From assembly GCA_032622095.1 (NCBI GenBank), contig CP136063.1, forward strand, positions 117,200,723-117,264,722: a stretch of 64,000 nucleotides of DNA. Reading direction: 5' to 3'. The notes beneath the pieces were generated by a model that made no database searches, was not told the DNA's origin, and saw only the letters and a program-made list of their open reading frames with translations. Source of the DNA: Siphonodentalium dalli. Lineage: Eukaryota; Mollusca; Scaphopoda; Gadilida; Siphonodentaliidae. Shown here piece after piece: positions 12,901-24,900 of the stretch (the stretch's first letter is position 1; each line of letters begins with the position of its first letter). Made by a program: the position numbers and the translations under genes.

Positions 12901-15900
12901 TAAAATAGATTTGTTTTTGAAAGTGCAGTTCATATATCCATATCACCTCTGAAGATCATGGGAGGAGACTTAATTATTCTTGATTTGTGAAATTTAATGA
13001 TTATTTTAATTTAGAAAGGCAACTAACTACTTATAAATAATTTTCTGTATTTTATATGTTCATGTCATGGCTGTTGATAAAAGACAAATAGGGTTAATAC
13101 GAGTTCTAGGTCATGGGTTCACGACCCGGTTAAAGATGACCACCATATCTCTTAACACTGTGGCCTCATTCCTGTTGATTGTTCCCTGCTTGTGTGCACC
13201 ACACTGCATATCAACATTTGTTTTCATTGGGCTGGAATATTTGTGAATACTTTATTCTTCATTATAATATATGGGTGTATGATACTATGTCGTGCAATTA
13301 AAAATCAACTCAACATTATGATACAAATTAAGCCTCCTCTCGTGAAGCCAAGACAATAAGCTATGTGGTGATTGGAGTGTTGTGTGAAATTATTAATTAT
13401 ATCCCGGGGGTTCAGGAAAAAATTTCCGGACACTAGGCGCTTTTTTATTTTTTCCACCCTCTGGGTTTTTTTTAATTTTATTTTTGTCCGATTCTGGGAT
13501 AGGGACCCACCCCCTCCGAACTGCTTTTACTCAAGTTTCCTGATCTTATCCGATCAATGTTCCATGTCATGATTATAGAACCATTCCTACTTTTTATTTA
13601 CCAACAAGACTGTAAAGTTTCAAAACAATTCTCCAAGAAATGTGGGCTGTAGGGTATACTGATGGATTGACATTTGAAATCCAAGATGGCTGTTGGTGGC
13701 CATGTTTGTTTTTAAAACAATTTGGGGGGAAAATGGAGGCTCCCATCTAGAGGTCACTTCGAAGATCCATATGAAGTTAGGTGACGATTGGATGAGAAAT
13801 GTGACCTGTAAGGTGTGCTATAGTATTTGGTCATACAAAGAGTAAAACCCAAGAAATCTGCCGGCAGCCATGTTTTGTTTTACAAAATTTGGGAAAAAAT
13901 GGTAGGCACCCACCGAGAGGTCACACCGAAGATGCATATGAAAGTTGGTGATGATATGATGAGGGATAAGCTTTGCAAGGTGTGTTAAAGGATTTATTGT
14001 TACAAAGAGTAAAATCCAAGATGGCTGCCAGTGGCCATATTTTTCATAAAAAAATCATTCATATTCGACAGCTCCCATCTAGAGGTGATCCTAGACCCAT
14101 ATATCGAATATCGTTTAAATCGTTCAGTTTGTTTTAACACCTTTGTTTTATTATGGTTTTTGAATAGTCTATTTTTATTTGAAGAGTTCAGTGAAGAGTT
14201 TACATTTATTTGAAGAATCTATTATTTTGTTATGGTTTCATTTATATCAGGTTGAATAAATGATTTTTAATAGAACTATTTAAATCTGAGCCTTTTCATG
14301 TCAATGTGCATTGATAGATCCTTGATGAAAACATTTAGCAAGCTGACCTTTTTATTACCCCTTGGTGTCACCCCTCATTATTAACTGATGGTGAACTCAA
14401 ACCCCCATACCAAGAGTTAAGTGCATACCTATTACATAATAGCAACATTCTTAAAACCTTTTGTCCCATTACTCTAGGAAAAAATTTACAGGGCCAGGAA
14501 AAAATGTGTAAGCCGGGCTGCTGAACCACCCATCCCCGCCTAGTGTTCGGAAAAAAATTTGCAGACCCCCCCCCCCTGATTATCCTAGCAGTTTCTTGTA
14601 GCGAAAGGGACAAATAAGAAAATCATAGTTTCAACATCTCAAATGTACAAAAATTCATTGTTTTAATCGTTTCTTAATAATTGCTCAGCTTCTGTATACA
14701 ATGAAGTCGATGATTTGTGAAATTCACGATGTTTTGCAAAATAGATCCAGATAAATTCTTGTCAGTTTTGGCTGGATTTATGCAAAACTTGCGTCTCCCT
14801 TTAGAATTTACTGGTATATATGATTATAAGAAATGACTTGCAGCTCAATTGTGGTCATAGGTTTTGACCGGCAGAGTAATTAAACAAAGTGCGTGAGCTT
14901 CGGGATTAACACACTTTGACCCCAATCGACCTGCAAGTCATTTAATAAGTACACTCATAATACAACGCCTTTTGTTCGACTGATTTAACCTCCAACTGAC
15001 TAAATTTTAGTTCTAGATATACATGTGTATGTGTTCTCCGCGTTTATCAGCAAAACATCTCTCGAAATGAGTAATTTATCACCTCAGTAGACACGTGTGT
15101 TGTATAACTTGCGATAGAACAAAGGTGTTATCCACACATGGAGTAAACCGATTATCAAATGTGTATAATCTGTATCGTTTACTGTACATCTCATGTCGGA
15201 TTCGAAAATATATTATATACTGCTTTAAACATTTACACGATGCTATATATGCCATTCGCAAAAATTGTCTCAGTGTTCATGCTGCAGGATGTTTGGTTGT
15301 TTTCCGGGGTTCCGTGGTTGCTATGTGCGGTGGAATTATTCCGGTGACATTAACACTCTGTGCGGTCTTTCCTTCACCCTTGATCACCACATCGCGATTT
15401 GACCTGGCCATAAACACCGGAATAAACTAAGAATAAAATCAAGAATTGCGCCATCTTCCTATATACAGACAAAATATTAATTTCAGGCATACCGGTCCAT
15501 GTTGACAGCAGTGGCGTGATGTTTTACGGCATAGTCGGTGAAACTGTAACGCTGACTTTGACTGTCTTGGCCTATCCGAGCCCAGATTCTCCCAAATGGA
15601 CGCACTTACCTCTCCAATCAATGCAGACCAAGGTGTTAAATTCGGGACCACACTTCAACGAAGTGACGAAAAAGACTTTTATTGCAACACATACCATCTC
15701 AAGTATAACTAAGGATGACTTTGGGGAATACATAGCGGATGTAACCAATGAATATGGCAGCGCACGACTAACGCTCAACTTGTTAGAAGGCAAAGGTGAG
15801 ATATATATATGAAAGTTCCACAGTCTTAGCTAGCCTCCCACCAGTTCACCAAACTACAAGGCAGAGTACAGTCCTCTCTCTACGCTGGTCTGACAACAGT

Positions 15901-18900
15901 TACTGCCAAACTTAAATATAATTATATATAGGAAATATAGCACAGTAGCAATGTTATATTTATTGCCTCCGAAACATGCCGAGCCGAGCTGGCCCTTAGA
16001 ACATGCTTGGGACTATACAACACACCAGGTGCCTATTTTTAGAAGCAAATTTGATTTTTGAGACAGTGCAAATTTTGTCATAAAAATCAAATTTGCTTTT
16101 AAATATAATTGTTTTGTTTTGTATGTTGTCATTATAATTAATTTTGGTTCTATATAGCCAATTTCCAAATGAATATGAACAGTTCGGTTTCACAGAGTAA
16201 TGCAGAATGAATTGTAACCGAGAATGATCTTAAATACAAACAATGAGTGTTTTCCTCACATTCCGTGGCAGTGGTCTACAGGGGCATGCCTACAGGGGTT
16301 GGGGGGTTGGTGGTGTTTAACAGTTGAAAATTCATGCCTGACATTGGAACTTTTACGCCACTTATAGGTTGAAATTGTTCTCATTGTTTAACTTCAGTAA
16401 TTAGTGGACAATGTATTGTTTGTATGCATACAATACTGTAGAATATTGTTCTACCTTTGGTCAAAGTTGAAAATGGCCATCAGTTGGACAGTTTCCAACC
16501 TTGAAGGGGGTGTCTGATTGAACATTTTTAACAGTTGGAAAGTTTAAGATATTAGTTTAGTTGGAAAATTGCAACCCAAGAGGGGATGTGCAAAATTATA
16601 TTTCGCGAACTTAACATAGGATTTTGGTCTGGTTCAAGGAGGGGGTGCAGTAAATTATAATGTGGACACCCCAACAAAGACCATTTAGCCACGTCCCTGG
16701 TAGTCAGGCCAGCGTAGCAGGGGACTGAACTCTGCCTTTCAGTCTGCCCGTTCACAAGTCTTCACCCATAGTTCCCGCTTCCGGGAACATGGGGATACCT
16801 GGAAATTGAGCAGACACGTGGTCAATAAGATTTAGCACGCATATAAGCAAACTGTCCTAGTTATTAAAGCTATATCTAGCATACATGCGACGGCCTTGCT
16901 CCTTCAAATACCAAATAGTGCATTTTGTGGTTTTTTTGGGATAAACTTGCAGTTCGTCAAAATTCGCGGACATCTTTGACTTAGTGTAGCCCCTGCTTTG
17001 ACATACGCACATACTAGCTAATGAGCGAGCAAGTTGGATCACAGACGGACAGTTTGATGAATTCTATGGGATTTTTATGAAGCTGTCGTGGGCATATTTG
17101 GCCCTCAACCACTTCATCCCTTGAATGATATGTTAAGTTCGCAATCGGAGCAAAAATTATGTTTATTCTATAATAATTATGAGTGCATTGCTCCTTCTTA
17201 CCGGAAACGTTATAACGTTGAGGTATTTGTCAAAAGATAGAAAGTTAACAGGTATATTACATAACTCAGTCATTTTCACTGATATTTACATTCAGCAGAA
17301 GTCATCTGATAATAATATTTTATTTTTCGATGAAGTTTGGGAACAGAAATGCAATAAAACAGCCGAAATATATCTAAGTTAGCTTCTGTTACCTGTCATT
17401 ATTTTTCTATTTCGATTTGCAAATATCTCGACTTCACGAATCCCGAAATCTTTTACAAAATTGGTTTCCCTAGCATGATGACATGCGTGTTGTTTTGTTT
17501 ACATACTCAATTTACTTGTATCCCACGTTCCTGGAAGTGAGATCTATCGTGTGGTGTTTTAATTAGACGGGTAGTTCAAACAGTGGACAGGCGGATTCTA
17601 TCTAAAGATTGCGGGCATGATCAGACGTTGTTTGAAAGCTTGATTTGATATTTGTATATAGTCCGATGCAGTTCACATGCACTATATGTGCCATAACGAG
17701 CACAGCGCCGTGTCCACCAATAACACACCCACTGAATGCATCAAGATATATAGTTTGTTTATGAATTATTCCCATAAAAATGCTATTTTCATAAAATCTG
17801 TCGAGAATTTGAGACCAGCCCACGCAGATCTGTAAGCGAGCCCAATATTAGATTGAGTTTCACCTGTGATTATCGATTATCGATTTCCGAATTCTGGTCA
17901 CGTGATGCTACGGGCGATGCATTAGAACTGCGAGGGAAAATCGCATTGACTATTTAGTTTTATGTGATTCGTACTATAAAAGACAAATTGCCACACATTA
18001 AGTGATCTGATAAGTTCATTGGAACAGAACTATGTTTTAATTGTAACGATATATTTATGTTTTGCTCCCACGGTCGATGACCGACATTAGATATGCTATG
18101 AAAAGAGAACAGCGATTTCGATAACGTTTTCGACCACTACACCAAGCATTTAGTAACGATTACGTGATCAAAACAAATAACTGGCTTAAATGCAATTCAG
18201 GTGAACTTTTCAAAGCACGCCCAATTATTCTGCTGACCGATTTTAGTGATTAGGATGTCGTGTTCATATTACGATCTGTGTTTTATTGGGATATAAAACG
18301 AGTGACCCACTTGGCATTTGACCAATACTCGAACAGGAGTTAGTGTAAGACAGACGGGCTATGTAATTATTATGTTTAAAATTAAGAAATTGGAATTGGA
18401 ATTGAATATTGGTAATACGGAAAAGCTATTTTGTAATGAAATATCAAGTTAAGCATATGTTTCTCTTGTATATTTTGACAATGATAATTGAAATGAACCT
18501 TAGATTATTTTATATATTTACATACTAAGTGTGATTATCACTAAATCCAGCATTCTGATTGGTCGGCGCCCACGTGGCTAGTTGCAATTATTTCTCGGTG
18601 AACGAGCAACAGCTCATAGCTGCAGCTTCATAATTACATCGACGCGTCATATGTTTTGGAAAGACGAACGCGTAATGTTTTGGGCGCATTTGGACTCGCG
18701 CAGGATTGACTTAATAAACCATCGGGTTTCAATATAAAGATAAATTGTTCCTGTTATCTTTTGCCAAGGGTGCTATGGGATATTTTGGGCTGGTTTTGTC
18801 ACGATACACTTTTCGATTTAAATACATTTACAAAAGTGGCTTTTGTTCGCTAAATGTATATAAATATAAGGATTAACTGTCATGTGGACTGTTTTTATGG

Positions 18901-21900
18901 AGATGTAACCGTGAGGTAAGTTGTCATAACTTGTATGTAAAACCCTCGGTTTTACACAAGTTATGACCACTTACCTCACGGTTACATCTCCATAAAAACA
19001 GTCAACATGACAGTTAATCCTTATATAAATGTTGAACATCATGTTGTATGAAAAGAATGCATTCTTAGGAATATTGTAATCTCTCGTTGATGATTTCAGC
19101 ACCCAGCGGTCAGACCGGAGAAGATGGCGGCGACGCTGGAGCAATCGCAGGAGGAATAATCGGAGCACTCGTTATCGTGGCGATCATCGTTATCGTTGCA
19201 GTCATTGTGTGCAGAAAAAGAAAGAACCGACACACAGGTGATTTACTTTAAAGAAGCACGGCCTAAGTTAACACCAAAGAGACATCAATCTCTAAAATCC
19301 ACAAAATAATACGCCCTCAGCGAGCAGAACAGCTCATATTTGAACGCTCTTGGTTATCTACCACTTTTTGTTGACGGATGCATGGACGCTCTTTATACGT
19401 GCTGGTCATTTTTGCTATGCTAACACAAGTTAAAAGTGCTAAAACTGTTCTTATTGAAAGTTGAAATCTGGCCATCTGACTGAACGGACTGAACCTCATA
19501 TTAATGGGCTCATGTGTCCAATCTAATGATTTTCTGGTAATAGCTCTGCATCTCTATAAATAATTATACCAGAATGCAACTGTTCACAATATCCAACTCT
19601 TTCTTCGCTGATTATAATCTTCCACAGTTATAAAAAATATACAATAATTATTATTTACTAGAGGAGACCTTAAGAAAAGGAGCAAATGACAGACAGACGA
19701 AAAAATAATACAAGTGCATAGCAAATACCTACAGTTTTTGTTTGAATACCGAAATATCTCACGATTGTCTGGAAAGAAATATCGAATTTTCAGGAGCGGA
19801 TACAATGTCGCTACATACTAGAGTGGATATTTCCAGGCACGAATGAGATGTTTCCGGTATTTAAACAAATACAGTATGTATTCTTTTGATTACATGCGGT
19901 TAATTTAGGCTCAAAGTTGCTAAATTAAGTCTTTTAGTTAATTAAATCATTAATTGTACTTAAATAAAGAGCTCACGTGTACGTGTTTACAAACAGGGAA
20001 GAGCCTAGGGCCTAGGCCTAAAGTTGAAATTGATTAGCTGTGACTCAAACATAGAATTATCGGTTAATCACGTGCCGTCATAAATTCGTATTTTGATTGG
20101 CTAGTGGACAGAGTGCACGCAATGATCACTCGATCGGCATTGACAGATCGTGTTATTTTCAAACCCTACAGTGAAATATCGGATCATACAATGAAACAAC
20201 AAAACGCAATTTCACTGTAGCTCCGAATATATAGATACGACGATTTAGTATATGCTTGCCTATACAAATTTGAAGACAAATTCTATAACCGCGCGTTATA
20301 GTAAATTGTCTGCAAAATTATCGGTTATAACCCATAACTTTATTCGAAAAAAGAGTTATCTCTTAATTTAATCCGTAATTTCACAGGGAACCGCCATAAT
20401 TAGAAGGCTGAAGTAAAACAAGCGAAAAACTTTCCAAAGAAAACGACACGCGCGTAAAGTCGATATAGACACCCTTGACACTCAAGTGTCGTCGATTTTT
20501 AAGCGTTTTTGATTGGCTGGCTGTTATTTATCACGCACTGTGCAGCTGGGGCCCGTGCATGTGGAATTTATATAATTTGACTGTATAGCACTACCAGGTT
20601 CCCTTTCACCACGTCGGGATTCTCAGACATGATATTTATTCGATATGACAAACGCACATGTATACTATAGCAAGCAGTCACGGAGATTAATTACTTTACA
20701 AGTCTGGGCGAGAAAGAATGTGTTTCTTAAAATGGGGAAACGCTATATTGAAAATTAATCCATTTTCTTAACGTCCGAAAGTACGAAAGTCTAGATGTGG
20801 GGTGATTTAGAGTGTCACACGCCACGACAAACGATTCTGCATAATTTCATCAGCTATTGTCCCCATGCAGTTAAATTAATATTATCGTGCACGTGCTATA
20901 GAACAAAGTATCAAATAGAATCAATCAATTTCGAACTGAAATACTTATGGACACTTTAATAAGGAGAGATAATGGTTCCTGAAAATGCAAAGTAATTGAG
21001 ATTGAACATAATCACGGGCGATCAGCTGTTATAAGGACAGTGTTACACGTGCATGCTTTGGGACTTTATGGAAGAGATGAAGATAACTGTTGTTTTAAGT
21101 TGATTTGTGGAGGACAATTTTCATAAAGATTCCTTAAAGTTACATTCAACATTGTACGAAAATTAAACAGAGTTTTTAATGTAATTTCAGGAGAGAAAAA
21201 GAACAAGCTGTAAGTATAATGTCATACTATCGTGGCGTCAGGGGGGGGGGGGGTGAAAAAAAAAATTCCGGCACATATTGCCGGGGTGGGTGGGTGGTCA
21301 AAGCCACCAACAAGCAATTTTTTCCGCAACTAAAAAAAATATTCCTGCTTGTTTTTTTAGTGTTTTGCCAATGAGTTGGGCTTCAAAACCACTTTGAATA
21401 AGAGAAATAATGTCATTCTAACTGGTAAACTGACTGCAGGCAGTTATCGTGTTGTATTTTGTTGCAAATTTTGAAAACCAAGATGGCCGCTGGCAGCCAT
21501 GTTTGTTTGGCCGAATGACCTCAAAATGACTCATTCCTATTTACATGTCCATGTTAACATCCATGATAAATAGTATGCACAGAAATTCATATACAGCTGT
21601 TTACAGTGAATGTCCCCCCGCAAATCTCTGTTTTAGTTTTAAAAGGGGGTGGGTGTCAAAAAAAGGTCGGAAAAAACTGCACAAACGGAAACAAATTTGG
21701 CGGTGGGGGTGGGTGGGTACAAAAAATGATCGAAAGGGAAAAAATGCCATACGTGCCTGAATTTTTTTCCCGACCCCCCCCCCCCTTGGTGGCGTCAGCA
21801 TTTATCAATTTTACAGGGCCACATCAGTGCAATGTTACGCCCCAGTGGTCATGATCGTGATGATTATACGCCCCAGCGGTCAACATATTCCTTTTGAATC

Positions 21901-24900
21901 AAACACAACATGAAGTTCCCATTTTGGTGTTCTCGCTATAGAAACAGTACACATTATTCTATTCATCGTGTCTTTTGAACAGCAAGCTGGGCCCTGTTTC
22001 ATGAAAGCAACTTATGACATAGTTGGGACTTAAGATGGTCATAAGTTCAAACTTCAGTCATAAGTGCGTTTCACGAACAAGGTCTTAACTTAAGATGGTC
22101 TTAACTTTGGTCTTAACTTTAAGACTGCTGTGAGGTGTCATAAGATAATCTTAAAGTTAAGACCCACGTGATAAGTGGCATATCGATCACACGTATGGCG
22201 GCCTATGTTATTTTGCAATTACGGAGATATCTGTACTTTGTCTGGGTGGGCAATTCGTCGTCTGGTATACAGGGTCGTGACTACAGAGTGAGAGGGGGTG
22301 TTCGCATCGAAATGTCCAACTACACCCCCTTAAACAACACCAAATTCTCTTTGGGTGTAAACATTCCAACTGGTACCTCAAACATTCCAAAACCAAAGTT
22401 TGGAGAGGGCAACCCCCCCATCGTATAACCATAGAGTTAATTTGGTAAAAACAATTCAGAGTACAGACTTATCATCAGGGACGTGCGAATGGGGTTTGTG
22501 TGATGTCTACCCCACCCCCCCCCCCCCACACACACACACACTTTGGTCAAAATGTTTAGCAATTGGAAATTTCATGCCTGACAAGAACATTAATCGTACA
22601 CTATATATAGGTTTCAATTGTTTGAATTTCTAACTAAAGGAATTTGTTGTTTTAGACAAACAGCAGCAACCGAAAATCACCAACTTTAGGGCGTCAGGTT
22701 AGAAATTTCGAACTGTTGGAATATTTGAGATACCAATTGGAAAGTTTAAATCAAACGTGTGTGGTGGACATGGCATTTCGCGAACATGGAAGTTTGGCCC
22801 GGTTCAATTAAGGGGCGGATGCAGTTGGAAATTGCACGATGTACCCCCCTCCCCACAGAGACCAACTAGCCACACCGAGCCTCGTCGAATGTAGGATATA
22901 GTTAATTATCAGCTGTGTATGTGACCTATAGATAATATATATTATAAAATTGTATTACCCACGAATTAAACTTTTGATAAGGATTATGGCCTAGCTCAAA
23001 GCTCACAATCTCCTCTATGTTATTCCATGTGTGTGTGGGAGATGGGGTAAAATGAGATCAATTAATGTGTTGATTCTTTCCTCTTTCCAAATTTCCGTCG
23101 GCTGTTTACAAAGCAGATATGTCATATAGGAAAGGTAACATAAACGCTCTTTATCAAAATATGTTTTAGAAATAGTGACAATTTTCTATAGAGAATATTA
23201 TTTTTATTGCGTTTATGCCCACGCCCATATGTCGTGATTTTCAAGGCTGTCCAAATTTTTGTCATGTTCTTTTTTGCAGGGGTGGGATAACCGTTGTACA
23301 GCATACTGTATATATGATATACACACCCGTAACAATGACACCCCTTAATACGAGTGTGCTAACGAAAACGTAGTTTTATATATATATCCATGGCATGACA
23401 ACCACATGAAACATCTGCATAAAAATAATTTAAAAGTTACTCTAACAAATATTTTTCATTTCCCTTTGAATCGAAAAATGACCTATGTGTGTCCTGATGA
23501 CATCGCCGATTTATTTTTATTATTGCTACACGTAGAGAGCGGTGGTCGATAATATACGAGTTATGTCGGCTCACATAAACAAAATCGCCGCCTGATCATT
23601 GCTCTCAGTTGATTAACTCGGCGTGAATGCATGGTCGCAGTCATGCATCAATCCATATAATTATATTGTCTTATTTCTGACACCGCCACTCGTCAGTAAA
23701 CGCAAAGCTCGTCATTTTAAGAGCCTGCGATGTACTCATGTTCGAATTCACATTGTTCCATATGCGAATTTTAGGCCATGCATTGACTATAGACACCAAG
23801 ATACATGAACTGATTCGCCCACCCCACCCCAGCCGCTATCCAGCATCCCTGTCACACAATAATGTCAACTCGGACTCGGCTCTTTCTCAATAACCTCTCA
23901 TTGTCGATAACCAGTCTAAATGAGCGGGAACTTAACTTACTACTTAAGTAGGACTTAATCTTGTTTTGTGAAACGCGTTCTTGAAACGGAAAAGTTACAT
24001 CATAAGATCCACCTTAGATCTTAGATTAAGTCCATCTTAAGATAATCTTATGACCTTGCTTCATGAAACAGGTCCAGGACTATTCGCCGATACTGTAGGG
24101 TCTCGCTATACCACCTAAGGCAGTCAATATGTGTTTTATTTTTATGACATAATTCTCGCCGCGCGCCAGCCCGAGTAGCTTTTAGTTCAGACAAAAGCCC
24201 GGGCGATAGCATAGGTCCCCTGGTGAGACAACCCCAGCTTGAGTATTTACATTAGTATTTTCATAGTTGTGCTGCAGAATATAGACGCAGATTATTAAAG
24301 AGGGATAACTCTAGAAGAAACATGGGGATATTTTTTTCTGAACGGGAGTGTAAAGCAAACTATGTGTACAAAAAATATGAGACAGGAGGTAGTTTTCGTA
24401 TTTTGTGGAACTTAATGTATCCCAGTTGCGAAATAATGGCGTTACATAAATATTGCATGGGTGTAAACAGATTCCAAACTAATGTGTATGCACATTATGA
24501 TCTTTTAACACAACCCCCACTTAATTCACAGGAAAGTCTTCAGGATAGAAAAATCGTGGTGATATATGAGTATAGTGAACCATTTCTATTCTAAATGGAT
24601 TCTCATATCGTTATAGGAGCATACATTGGAATGGTATATTATTATTTTTCAAGATGGGTGCTCAGGAAATATTATCTGACGACAGACATAAGCACAGGTA
24701 ACACAAGTACTTCAGGGTTGCTGTTAACGGGTGTGAAATGTTAAAGGAACTCAATCCGATTCGATGGTCCCCATATAACATGATTCCAACAACAACATCA
24801 ATTTTTTTAAATGCCACTTCAGTTATCAGAATCGATTAATTGCTCAAAAATAATGCTAACCACTATCAACTATAGTATAAAATTGTCCGAAACATGTTAT

